Positions 23,879 to 32,725 of a DNA stretch of 64,000 nucleotides are shown piece after piece. This DNA comes from RGIG1681 sp017467625 (lineage in GTDB: Bacteria > Bacillota > Clostridia > Christensenellales > UBA1242), in NCBI GenBank assembly GCA_017467625.1, contig JAFUSN010000004.1, positions 496,001 through 560,000 of the forward strand, written 5' to 3'. Position numbers and translations under genes: made by a program. Position 1 is the stretch's first letter, and each line of letters begins with the position of its first letter. The notes beneath the pieces are model-generated. The model had not been told where the DNA came from. It worked only from the letters and a program-made list of their open reading frames with translations, and did not search any database.

Positions 23879-25927
23879 ATGGCTAAAAATGAGCAGAAAT
23901 TTGAATTAGTTTCAAAGTTTAAACCAACAGGTGATCAACCTCAGGCAATTGACAGTTTGGTTCAAGGGCTTGAAGATGGGCTTAGAACTCAAGTTCTTTT
24001 GGGTGTTACCGGAAGTGGTAAAACTTTTACCATGGCAAATATTATTGAGCGTGTTCAGCGCCCAACTTTAGTAATTGCCCACAACAAAACTTTGGCTGCT
24101 CAACTTTGCAATGAATTTAGGGAATTTTTTCCAAACAATTCAGTAAATTATTTCGTTAGCTATTATGATTATTATCAACCAGAAGCCTACATTGCAAGTA
24201 GTGACACTTATATTGAAAAGGAACTTTCAATAAATGATGAAATTGATAAACTTCGTCACTCAGCAACCTGTGCACTTTTTGAGCGAAAAGATGTAATTAT
24301 TGTGGCTTCTGTTTCGTGCATTTATGGACTTGGCGAACCAAGTGAATATCACAAAATGGCAATTTCGCTTCGCCCAGGAATGCAAATTTCAAGAGATCAA
24401 ATTATTGCAAGATTAATTGAAAACCAATATAAGCGAAACGATATTGATTTTGCGCGTGGAACATTCAGAGTTCATGGTGATGTTCTTGATGTTTTTCCAT
24501 CAAATGCAAGTGAAATTTCAGTCCGTATTGAATTTTTTGGTGATGAAATTGATCGCATTTGTGAAATTGAAGCAATTTCAGGTAGAGTTGTTGCAACATT
24601 GGAGCATATAGCAATTTATCCAGCTTCTCACTACGCCGTTGGTGGGGACAAAATGGAGGAGTGCCTTGCAAATATTGAAAGGGACATGCAAATTGAAGTT
24701 GATGAAATGCTGAAAAATGGAAAACTTCTTGAAGCTGAAAGATTAAAACAACGCACAAGTTATGATATTGAAATGATGCGAGAAATTGGCTATTGCAGCG
24801 GCATTGAAAACTATTCAAGATATTTTGATGGAAGAAGTCCTGGAGAAATGCCTTACACGCTTCTTGACTATTTTCCAGATGATTTTTTGCTTTTGGTTGA
24901 TGAAAGCCATATGACGCTTCCTCAAATCAGGGCAATGTATAATGGTGATAGAGCAAGAAAAGATGCACTTGTTGAATATGGTTTCAGGCTTAAATCTGCT
25001 TATGACAATAGGCCTCTTAAATTTCATGAATTTGAAAGTAAATTTCATCAAATGATTTGTGTTTCAGCAACCCCTGGACCTTATGAAATGGAAAGGCAGG
25101 ATAATATTGCTGAACAAATTATTCGTCCAACAGGACTTCTTGATCCTGAAGTTGTTATTAAGCCTGTTAAAAACCAGGTTGATGATCTTATTGGTGAATT
25201 AAATAGAACAATTGAAAGTGGTGGAAGATGCTTGGTTACCACGTTAACTAAAAGAATGGCTGAAGAGCTTTCAAAGTATCTTGCAGACAAGGGGATTAAA
25301 ACGACTTATTTGCACAGTGAAATCAAAGCAATGGACAGAATTGTTGTTGTAAATCAATTAAGAAGTGGCGAAAGTGATGTTTTGGTTGGAATAAATCTTC
25401 TGCGTGAGGGTCTTGACCTTCCTGAAGTTAAACTTGTTGCAATTCTTGATGCAGACAAAGAGGGCTTTTTGCGAAGCACAGGTGCACTGATTCAAACAAT
25501 TGGAAGAGCCGCAAGAAATGCAGAGGGCAGAGTTGTTATGTATGCAGATGTAATGACCGATAGTTTAAAAAGGGCTGTTGATGAAACAAACCGTAGGCGT
25601 GAAATTCAAAAAAAATATAATGAAGAACACGGAATTGTTCCAAAAACAATAATTAAAGATATTGTTAATACTCTTAAAATAACAACCAAAGAAACTGATA
25701 TTTCAAAACTTAAACCTGAAGATGTAACAAGGCAAATTGAAAGTTTAACGGCGCTTATGAATGTTGCGGTTAAATCTCTTGATTTTGAAAAAGCAATTGA
25801 ACTTCGTGATAAAATTGCAGAACTTAAGGCAAAACAAGAAGGTAAGGAATTTAAGCCAATTAAAAAGATTGAAAAAACAAGAAATAAAGTTTATGAAAGA
25901 ACAAGAAAGTCAACGCCGGTAAAATAG
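23879..25927 (+). CDS. uvrB: Excinuclease ABC subunit B
   Basis: DNA helicase-like damage-verification subunit of nucleotide excision repair. 682 residues. Walker A GVTGSGKT, beta-hairpin region YYDYYQPEAYI, DEAD-like LLVDESH, helicase motifs SATPGPYE, HSEIKAMDR, LREGLDLPEV, QTIGRAARN, and a C-terminal UVR domain (QIESLTALMNVAVKSLDFEKAIELRDKI) for UvrC binding. The start at 23879 gives the normal N-terminus; an upstream in-frame ATG at 23831 lies before the promoter -10 and is rejected. uvrA follows after 60 nt. Confidence 0.97.
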   Translation: MAKNEQKFELVSKFKPTGDQPQAIDSLVQGLEDGLRTQVLLGVTGSGKTFTMANIIERVQRPTLVIAHNKTLAAQLCNEFREFFPNNSVNYFVSYYDYYQPEAYIASSDTYIEKELSINDEIDKLRHSATCALFERKDVIIVASVSCIYGLGEPSEYHKMAISLRPGMQISRDQIIARLIENQYKRNDIDFARGTFRVHGDVLDVFPSNASEISVRIEFFGDEIDRICEIEAISGRVVATLEHIAIYPASHYAVGGDKMEECLANIERDMQIEVDEMLKNGKLLEAERLKQRTSYDIEMMREIGYCSGIENYSRYFDGRSPGEMPYTLLDYFPDDFLLLVDESHMTLPQIRAMYNGDRARKDALVEYGFRLKSAYDNRPLKFHEFESKFHQMICVSATPGPYEMERQDNIAEQIIRPTGLLDPEVVIKPVKNQVDDLIGELNRTIESGGRCLVTTLTKRMAEELSKYLADKGIKTTYLHSEIKAMDRIVVVNQLRSGESDVLVGINLLREGLDLPEVKLVAILDADKEGFLRSTGALIQTIGRAARNAEGRVVMYADVMTDSLKRAVDETNRRREIQKKYNEEHGIVPKTIIKDIVNTLKITTKETDISKLKPEDVTRQIESLTALMNVAVKSLDFEKAIELRDKIAELKAKQEGKEFKPIKKIEKTRNKVYERTRKSTPVK

Positions 25928-25949
25928 GTGTAAAATGCGAAAAAATCAA

Positions 25950-25970
25950 GTGTTATGTTTAACATAACAC
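25950..25970. repeat. 21-bp palindromic element, copy 4
   Basis: GTGTTATGT-TTA-ACATAACAC, a perfect inverted repeat with 9-bp arms, between uvrB and uvrA and 17 nt before the uvrA start. Confidence 0.6.
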
Positions 25971-25987
25971 TAAAAATAAGGAGTAAA

Positions 25988-28789
25988 ATGGATAATTTTA
26001 TTAGGATTATTGGTGCCCGAGAAAACAATTTAAAAAATGTTAATCTTGAAATACCAAGAAACAAGTTAGTTGTTTTCACAGGGTTATCTGGAAGCGGAAA
26101 ATCAAGTTTGGCATTTGATACAATTTTTGCAGAAGGACAGAGAAGATATATGGAGTCATTATCATCTTATGCTAGGCAATTTTTGGGTCAAATGAAGAAA
26201 CCTGATGTTGATCAAATTGACGGACTTTCTCCTGCAATTGCTATTGATCAAAAAACAACCTCTGCAAATCCAAGATCAACAGTTGGAACAGTAACTGAAA
26301 TTTATGATTATTTTAGACTTTTGTATGCTAATATAGGAATCCCATATTGCGTTAACTGTGGAACTGAAATCAATTCAATGTCAGTTGACCAAATTGTAAG
26401 GCTTGCAATGGCTTGTGACAATGGAACAAAAATGATGGTTATTGCACCAGTTGCCCGTGGAAAGAAGGGAGAATATAAAGATTTAATTGAAGACTTTAGA
26501 AAAAAAGGTTATGTTCGTGCTAAAATTGATGGGCAAATTGTTTCGTTAGATGATGAAATTGTGCTGGATAAAAAGAAAAAACATGATATTTATGTTGTTA
26601 TTGATAGATTGATTAGAACCGATAATATGGCAGTTCGTTTAGGAGAAAGTATTGAAACGGCACTAGCAATCTCAAATGGGCTTGTGATAATTAACACAGA
26701 TGGTGAAGATAAGTTATATTCATCAAAACATAGTTGTCCTAATTGTGGATTTTCATTTGATGAAATTTCATCAAGACTTTTTAGTTTTAACACACCAATC
26801 GGTGCATGCCCAGAGTGTTCTGGAATTGGTTCAAAACAAATTATTGAAGAGAATGCTCTTATTAAAGATTGGAATTTATCACTTGAAGAAGGTGCAATTT
26901 CAACATTTGGTTGGGGTGATTATGGTTTTGGTGGAATGTATTACAGATCTGTGTTAGATTTATTCGGTTGTAGCATGTTAACTCCAATAAAAGATCTTCC
27001 AAGAGAAGTTCTTGATGTTTTGTTTTATGGTACAAATGGCGAAAAAATCAATATGAAAACTCAAAATGGCTCTGTTTTTAATGCTAAATTTGAGGGGATT
27101 ATTCCAAATCTTTATCGTAGACATGAAAATGCAACAAGTGATTTTGTTCGTGATGAAATTGAAAAGTATATGGTTACAAAAACCTGCAATGCATGTCATG
27201 GAAAAAGGCTTAATAAACAAGCACTTTCAGTTAAAATTGATGGAAAATCAATTATTGATGTAACCGATATGAATGTAACTGGAATTAGAAATTGGATTGA
27301 AAATCTTAAACTTACAGACAGGGAAAAGGCAATTTCAGCTGCAATATTTAAAGAAATTAATGCAAGACTGAAATTTTTGGTTGATGTTGGTCTTGAATAC
27401 TTAACGCTTTCAAGAACTGCTGCAACTTTATCTGGTGGTGAAGCCCAGCGTATTAGACTTGCAAGTCAAATTGGAAGCGGACTTACTGGAGTTTTATATG
27501 TTTTGGACGAGCCAAGCATTGGTCTTCATCCAAGGGACACTAGCAAACTTATTGGAACATTAAAGCATTTGCGTGATCTTGGCAACAGCGTTATTGTTGT
27601 TGAACATGATGAAGAAACAATCAAAGCAGCGGACTTTGTTGTTGATGTTGGGCCAAAAGCAGGTGAGCATGGTGGAAGAATTATTGCAACTGGAACACCT
27701 GATGAAATTGCAAAAGTTGAAAATTCGTACACTGGTGCATTTTTATCTGGAAAAATGAGTATTCCAATTCCGGAAAAACGAAGAGCTATGTCTGACAAAA
27801 CACTTGAAATTATCGGGGCTAAACAGAATAATTTAAAAAATATAAATGTTAAAATTCCTCTTGGAATGTTTGTCGCAGTTACTGGAGTTTCAGGAAGTGG
27901 AAAGTCTAGTTTGATAAATGAAATCCTTTATCCAGCACTTGCTAACAAAATAAATAAGCAATCACTAGAAGAAGGAACTTATAAAGAAATTCGTGGAACT
28001 GAATTTTTGGACAAAGTTGTTGTGATTGATCAAAGTCCAATTGGAAGAACTCCACGAAGCAACCCTGTAACATACACTGGTGTGTTTTCAGCAATTCGTG
28101 AACTTTTTGCAAGTGTTCCTGAATCAAAAGCAAAAGGATATACTTCAGGCAGATTTAGTTTTAATGTTAAAGGCGGGCGATGTGAAACCTGTGGTGGTGA
28201 TGGTGTGCTTAAAATTGAAATGCACTTCTTGCCTGATGTGTATGTTACTTGTGATGAATGTGGTGGAAAGAGATATAACAAAAATACACTTGAAGTTACA
28301 TATAAAGGGAAAAATATCAACGATGTTTTGAATATGACAATTGAAGAAGCTCTTGAATTTTTCCATAATTTGCCATCAATAAAAAACAAGCTTCAAACAC
28401 TTTATGATGTTGGTCTTGGCTATATTCATTTGGGCCAACCAGCAACCACTCTTTCAGGAGGTGAGGCACAAAGAGTTAAACTTGCAACTGAACTTTCAAA
28501 ACGCCCAACAGGTAAAACAATTTATATTTTAGATGAACCAACGACAGGACTTCATAGTTATGATGTTCAAAAACTTGTGGGAATTTTGCAGAGATTAACA
28601 ATTTCAGGAAACAGCGTGGTTGTTATTGAACACAATTTAGATTTAATTAAGGTTGCAGATTATATTATTGATCTTGGTCCTGAAGGCGGGGATAATGGTG
28701 GAAAAATTGTTGTTCAAGGAACGCCTGAACAGGTTGCAAATTGTGAAAAATCATATACTGGCATTGCACTTAAAAATATTCTTAAATAG
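25988..28789 (+). CDS. uvrA: Excinuclease ABC subunit A
   Basis: Damage-recognition ATPase of nucleotide excision repair that loads UvrB. 933 residues with two ABC modules: Walker A GLSGSGKS and GVSGSGKS, two LSGGEAQR signatures, and zinc modules CVNCG, CPNCG...CPECSG and CETCGGDG...CDECGG. The ATG at 25988 (AAGGAG 5 nt upstream) gives the family-typical start (IRIIGARENNLKNV); the in-frame ATG at 25955 lies within the palindrome and is rejected. It probably shares the uvrB transcript. Confidence 0.97.
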   Translation: MDNFIRIIGARENNLKNVNLEIPRNKLVVFTGLSGSGKSSLAFDTIFAEGQRRYMESLSSYARQFLGQMKKPDVDQIDGLSPAIAIDQKTTSANPRSTVGTVTEIYDYFRLLYANIGIPYCVNCGTEINSMSVDQIVRLAMACDNGTKMMVIAPVARGKKGEYKDLIEDFRKKGYVRAKIDGQIVSLDDEIVLDKKKKHDIYVVIDRLIRTDNMAVRLGESIETALAISNGLVIINTDGEDKLYSSKHSCPNCGFSFDEISSRLFSFNTPIGACPECSGIGSKQIIEENALIKDWNLSLEEGAISTFGWGDYGFGGMYYRSVLDLFGCSMLTPIKDLPREVLDVLFYGTNGEKINMKTQNGSVFNAKFEGIIPNLYRRHENATSDFVRDEIEKYMVTKTCNACHGKRLNKQALSVKIDGKSIIDVTDMNVTGIRNWIENLKLTDREKAISAAIFKEINARLKFLVDVGLEYLTLSRTAATLSGGEAQRIRLASQIGSGLTGVLYVLDEPSIGLHPRDTSKLIGTLKHLRDLGNSVIVVEHDEETIKAADFVVDVGPKAGEHGGRIIATGTPDEIAKVENSYTGAFLSGKMSIPIPEKRRAMSDKTLEIIGAKQNNLKNINVKIPLGMFVAVTGVSGSGKSSLINEILYPALANKINKQSLEEGTYKEIRGTEFLDKVVVIDQSPIGRTPRSNPVTYTGVFSAIRELFASVPESKAKGYTSGRFSFNVKGGRCETCGGDGVLKIEMHFLPDVYVTCDECGGKRYNKNTLEVTYKGKNINDVLNMTIEEALEFFHNLPSIKNKLQTLYDVGLGYIHLGQPATTLSGGEAQRVKLATELSKRPTGKTIYILDEPTTGLHSYDVQKLVGILQRLTISGNSVVVIEHNLDLIKVADYIIDLGPEGGDNGGKIVVQGTPEQVANCEKSYTGIALKNILK

Positions 28790-28791
28790 TA

Positions 28792-28820
28792 TTGAATTAG
28801 GTTTGCTTTTATGATATAAT
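28792..28820 (+). promoter_or_regulatory. Promoter of the Ig-like protein gene
   Basis: TTGAAT, 17-bp spacer, TATAAT, about 54 nt before the start codon at 28874. Confidence 0.65.
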
Positions 28821-28873
28821 GTTTTTAAGATATAACTATGTGTCAACATGGTTATTTCAAAGGGAGAGTGCCC

Positions 28874-29878
28874 ATGAAAAAATTTATTACAATCATTCTT
28901 GCAGTTGTAATTACCGTTGGAATTGTTTGGCTTGGCGTTTTCATTTTTAGGTCAACAACTGTTGACTCTGTTGAAATTGTTGGTGATATTCAAACTCTTT
29001 ATTTAGTTGATGATGAAAATGTCAATTTTCAAGATGCAATTTTGAAAGTTAAATATAAAAACGGCAATGTTAAAGAACTTCCACTCAAATCGACCAATGT
29101 TGAAATTCAGGGTTTTTCTACAGGTAAGAAAGAAAAACAAGATGAAATGAAGATCATTTATAAAGGTTTTGTCAACAAAATCAATTACACTGTAATGGCA
29201 AGACAACTTTATTACATTAAGTCAGAAAAAACTTTTGAATATGATGGAACTAAATTAGAAGAGAAAAACTTTAATGCAGATAATGCAACTGTTATGTTTA
29301 AATTTGAAAAAGATGGAAAACTTAGATACTACACTCGTGGTGGAAGTGAGCTTTCATCTTATGAAAAACCATACTATTTAAATGATGGATTGTTTGATTC
29401 AAATTACAATTATTCAATTAGTGGCAATACATTAACAGTTAATGCTGGGGCTAAAGAATATAGTATTGTTCCTAAATATGCAGGTTCTGATTCAATTCAA
29501 TTTGTTTCAAGAGAAAAGAGTGGTTCAAAAACTATTGAATATATCATTGCGATAAATACTACTGAAAAATCAGGAATTGAACCAATTTTATCATCTGAAA
29601 CAGCAATTTTTACTGATGGTGTTGAAGTTAGTGAGCCAATTTCATTTAAAATTGGACAAACTATTGAATCATCAAAGAAAAATATTTATTTGGTGATTAA
29701 GTCAACATCAAACTCTTCTGTTAGAACAGTATTAGTTAAAATTACTGATGAACTTTTAAATAATGGAGGAGAGGGACCAAGACTTGACACAAGCGCAACT
29801 GCTGATGCAAAAGTTGTTTACTTTAATTATCCAGGGTTGAGTGCTGAGTTGGCGTTCAACTATAAAGTTATTGTTTAA
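28874..29878 (+). CDS. Secreted or anchored protein with bacterial Ig-like (Big_3-type) domain
   Basis: 334 residues. N-terminal hydrophobic segment (residues 3-24, FITIILAVVITVGIVWLGVFIF) acts as signal anchor. Residues 30-110 match the outline of a Big_3-type Ig-like domain (DSVEIVGDIQTLYLVDDENVNFQDAILKVKY-NGNVKELPL...), including the late KIIYKGFVNKINYTV strand. The remainder (110-334) is beta-rich, without a catalytic motif or LPXTG. The start at 28874 is chosen (GGGAGAG upstream) over an in-frame ATG at 28838. Probably a cell-surface binding protein. Confidence 0.75.
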   Translation: MKKFITIILAVVITVGIVWLGVFIFRSTTVDSVEIVGDIQTLYLVDDENVNFQDAILKVKYKNGNVKELPLKSTNVEIQGFSTGKKEKQDEMKIIYKGFVNKINYTVMARQLYYIKSEKTFEYDGTKLEEKNFNADNATVMFKFEKDGKLRYYTRGGSELSSYEKPYYLNDGLFDSNYNYSISGNTLTVNAGAKEYSIVPKYAGSDSIQFVSREKSGSKTIEYIIAINTTEKSGIEPILSSETAIFTDGVEVSEPISFKIGQTIESSKKNIYLVIKSTSNSSVRTVLVKITDELLNNGGEGPRLDTSATADAKVVYFNYPGLSAELAFNYKVIV

Positions 29879-29883
29879 AATTA

Positions 29884-29918
29884 AAAAAATACATACGAAA
29901 TGTATGTATTTTTTTTTG
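29884..29918 (+). terminator. Rho-independent terminator
   Basis: Stem ATACATAC/GTATGTAT with a 5-nt loop and a run of nine or more T. Confidence 0.85.
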
Positions 29919-29939
29919 CAAAAATTTAATAATTAATTT

Positions 29940-30662
29940 ATGACTATAATGATTTTAAGAGCAATAATAATTTATTTCTGTGTGGTTTTTGTAATTAGAT
30001 TAATGGGGAAAAGGCAAGTTGGTGAGATGCAACCATTTGAGTTTGTTATAACTTTAATTATTGCTGATCTTGCTTGTAATCCAATGAGTGAACTTTCGGT
30101 GCCGCTTCTTCATGGAATTGTTCCAATTTTAACACTTTTGGTTGTGCATTTTTTGATTTGCTTTTTATCAAGAAAATCAATGTTTGCAAGGTATTTGCTT
30201 TCTGGTAGACCAGCAATTGTTATTGATGGAAATGGAATAAACTATAAAGAACTTCGCGCTCTCAATATGACACTTGATGATTTAATGGAACTTATTCGTG
30301 GGTGTTCAGTTTTTAATTTGGAAGAAATTGCTTATGCAATAATTGAAACCAATGGAAATTTGTGCGTGATTAAACGAGCAGAACTTGATCAGCCAACACG
30401 GGAGGATTTGAAAATTAAAGTTGATCAAGCTGGGCTTCCAATGAACATTATTATGGATGGAAAATTGATGAAGGAAAATGTTAAACTTGCTGGCATTGAT
30501 GAAGCCTTTGTTGAAAAATGTTTAAAAAAGACAAAACTTAAAACTATTAAACAAGTTTTAATTTTTACTCTTGATAATAATGGTAAGGTTTTTATTCAGG
30601 GAAAAAATGAGAGGTCGTTTTATGCTTTTCAAGTTGAATTTAATGGAGTGGGAAAGTGGTGA
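29940..30662 (+). CDS. YetF-family (DUF421) membrane protein
   Basis: 240 residues. Three N-terminal membrane helices with the family block YFCVVFVIRLMGKRQVGEMQPFEFVITLIIADLA, then two cytoplasmic alpha/beta subdomains (LSGRPAIVIDGNGINYKELRALNMTLDDLMELIRGCSVFNLEEIAYAIIETNGNLCVIKR). Function of the family is not established; members are common in spore formers. No good RBS precedes the ATG at 29940, and an in-frame ATG at 29949 is equally possible. The next gene (DUF4363) overlaps the end, a pairing known from other Firmicutes. Confidence 0.9.
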   Translation: MTIMILRAIIIYFCVVFVIRLMGKRQVGEMQPFEFVITLIIADLACNPMSELSVPLLHGIVPILTLLVVHFLICFLSRKSMFARYLLSGRPAIVIDGNGINYKELRALNMTLDDLMELIRGCSVFNLEEIAYAIIETNGNLCVIKRAELDQPTREDLKIKVDQAGLPMNIIMDGKLMKENVKLAGIDEAFVEKCLKKTKLKTIKQVLIFTLDNNGKVFIQGKNERSFYAFQVEFNGVGKW

Positions 30663-31051
30663 AAAAATGGATTGTTATGATAGTGATTAGTGCTTTGTTG
30701 GTGGTTGGGTGCATTTTTGAAAGTAGGTTCATAAATTCTTCTATTGATGAACTTTCAAGTAATCTTAAAATTTTGCAAACAAAACTTGATGATAGCAAAG
30801 ATAAAATTGATTATGAAGAGTTTGTAAGTTTGAGTGAAAATATTCATGAAAATTGGCACAACAAACTTTCAGGATTAAAGTGTTTAATTTGGCATTCTTG
30901 GGTGAAAGATGCAGAAGTTGGAATGGCTAGGATTACAGTTTATATTAGTGAAAATGATTACACTGAAGCAAGTGCTGAAATTGCTTCACTTCAAGATTAT
31001 TTAGCACACTATAAAAGTGATTTTGAATTTTCAATTGAAAATATTTTATGA
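30656..31051 (+). CDS. DUF4363-family protein
   Basis: 131 residues. One N-terminal membrane segment (IVMIVISALLVVGCIFES), then a helical extracytoplasmic domain with the DUF4363-like pattern (SSIDELSSNLKILQTKLDD, NIHENWHNKLSGLKCLIWHSWVKDAEVGMARI). It starts on GTG (30656 or 30659), overlapping the YetF gene by 4-7 nt, so the two are translationally coupled and probably form a complex. The 3' end overlaps the convergent flippase gene by 6 bp; no terminator separates them. Confidence 0.8.
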   Translation: MVKKWIVMIVISALLVVGCIFESRFINSSIDELSSNLKILQTKLDDSKDKIDYEEFVSLSENIHENWHNKLSGLKCLIWHSWVKDAEVGMARITVYISENDYTEASAEIASLQDYLAHYKSDFEFSIENIL

Positions 31052-32563
31052 TTTTTTTAATGACAATTTTTTTGATTTAAAAATGTCAAAACTAAAAAGT
31101 CCGAGCGCAAAAATTGATATAATTTCACATAAAATTACAATAATTCCGCTTACAATTAGAGATAAAACTAAACTTGAACTTAACAAATTATTTACGAAAT
31201 ATCCAATTCCACCAGAAATTATACAAGCAGTTAGCATTGATATTATGGTTTTTATAAACGAAAAATCTATAAGTTTTCTATCAGCAAGCATCTTTATGTT
31301 TAAAGCAGAAGATGTTATTGACATAAATGCATAACCAACTATAAGTGAAAATGTTCCAATGTATTTAGGAAGAAAGAAAATTGAAATAACAAGAAGTGCT
31401 GATGAAATCACATAATTTTTTAAAGATTTCATTTCAAGACCCACAGCATTTAAAATTGATGAAGTGATTTGTGAAATTCCAAGAGGAATCATTAGTATTG
31501 AAGCACATGAAAGATAAATTCCAGCCTCATTATTATCGAACAAAAATCTGCAAATTGGAATGCCAAGAGCCGCAAAAACGGGAACTAATATACCGCCAAA
31601 AATCACGGCTGTTCTAATTGAAAAATTAATTTTATTTTTTAATTTTTCAAAATTTTTGATTTCACCACCATCAATATTTTTTGTTTGTTCACTAATTGAT
31701 GGAATTATTGTTACAGCAAGTGATCCAATTAATGTTGAAGGAATCATTAAAAGGGGGAGAGTCATTCCAGTTATGATTCCAAATTCTGACAATGCTTCAC
31801 TTGAAGTGAAGCCATAATCCATAAGTTTCAGAGGAATTATTATTGAAATTATTGAAGAAACAAGTGCAGAAACTGTTCTAACGGCGGTTATTGGTGTGCT
31901 GGTTTTTAAGAGAGACTTAAATTCATATTTTGGATTTGATAGCTTTCCACCATGTTTTATATATATTGCAATTACTATTAAAGAAGATATTATGCAAGCT
32001 AAACTTAGTGATAATGCAGTTTTGCCCGTCCCTGACATTGAAATTAATGGAAGTTCAAACAAAATGACAATTATAAGTATTCTCATCACTTGTTCAATAA
32101 ATTCAGTAAAACTTATTGCAAAAAACTTTTTTTCGCCCCAAAGTGCGCCACGCAAAACTTCATAAATTGAACTAAAAATTAAAGCGGGCAAAAGCATATA
32201 AATCATTTCACTTGAAGCAGATGATGTGAAAATTTTACTTATTATTTCTGGAAATAAAATTAAAATGAGCGTTACAGTTAAACTTATTATTCCAGTTAAA
32301 ATTAAGCCAGAAGAAACAATTGAACCGATAGATTTTTTATCATTTTTTCCAGCAAAAAATGCTACGTTTCGTGATAGCACAACTGGAATTCCACTTGAAA
32401 CAAATGTCATTAAAACAGCAAATATACTCATTGCAACTTGATAACTTCCAAGCATTTCACTCGTTAGTTTTCGTGATAAGTAAACTTTTAGTAAAAAGCC
32501 AAGGGCTCTTGTTGCAACTGAAAAAAATGTTACACAAAACATTGCTTTAAAAAACTTATTCAT
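31046..32563 (-). CDS. SpoVB-like polysaccharide/lipid flippase (MOP superfamily)
   Basis: 505 residues with about 14 hydrophobic segments. N-terminal FFSVATRALGFLLKVYLSRKLTSEMLGSYQ and LIFSSIYEVLRGALWGEKKF match the SpoVB/YtgP/MurJ-like branch of the MOP flippases, which move lipid-linked saccharides (lipid II-type) for wall or spore cortex synthesis. With spo0A and a spoIVFB-like gene in the same window, a sporulation role is plausible but unproven. TACAAT ends 6 nt before the ATG on the minus strand without RBS, so it too may be leaderless, although its -35 is weak. Confidence 0.85.
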   Translation of the reverse strand: MNKFFKAMFCVTFFSVATRALGFLLKVYLSRKLTSEMLGSYQVAMSIFAVLMTFVSSGIPVVLSRNVAFFAGKNDKKSIGSIVSSGLILTGIISLTVTLILILFPEIISKIFTSSASSEMIYMLLPALIFSSIYEVLRGALWGEKKFFAISFTEFIEQVMRILIIVILFELPLISMSGTGKTALSLSLACIISSLIVIAIYIKHGGKLSNPKYEFKSLLKTSTPITAVRTVSALVSSIISIIIPLKLMDYGFTSSEALSEFGIITGMTLPLLMIPSTLIGSLAVTIIPSISEQTKNIDGGEIKNFEKLKNKINFSIRTAVIFGGILVPVFAALGIPICRFLFDNNEAGIYLSCASILMIPLGISQITSSILNAVGLEMKSLKNYVISSALLVISIFFLPKYIGTFSLIVGYAFMSITSSALNIKMLADRKLIDFSFIKTIISMLTACIISGGIGYFVNNLLSSSLVLSLIVSGIIVILCEIISIFALGLFSFDIFKSKKLSLKKS

Positions 32564-32676
32564 AATTTAATTGTATGCACAAAAAATGCTTATTAGTATT
32601 TTATTTTTTATTTATTTGACTGACTTTGACCATTGAATAATTATTTTTAAAAATTGAAAAAAATTACAAGTTATAT

Positions 32677-32706
32677 TTGTCAAACCTTTAAAATATATTA
32701 TATAAT
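32677..32706 (+). promoter_or_regulatory. Promoter of the acyltransferase gene
   Basis: TTGTCA, 18-bp spacer, TATAAT, 19 nt before the ATG at 32726. Confidence 0.6.
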
Positions 32707-32725
32707 GAAGTCAAGTAGGTGGCAT

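Noticed and set aside
24465..24818. 117-residue minus-strand frame
   Set aside because: Antisense to uvrB; His/Phe/Gln-rich composition typical of complement reading.
25950..25970. LexA (SOS) box upstream of uvrA
   Set aside because: The palindrome does not match the Firmicutes LexA site and the same element occurs beside unrelated genes.
28030..28389. 119-residue minus-strand frame
   Set aside because: Antisense to uvrA within a conserved zinc-module region.
31017..31334. 105-residue plus-strand frame
   Set aside because: Antisense to the 3' end of the SpoVB-like gene, which has clear family motifs.
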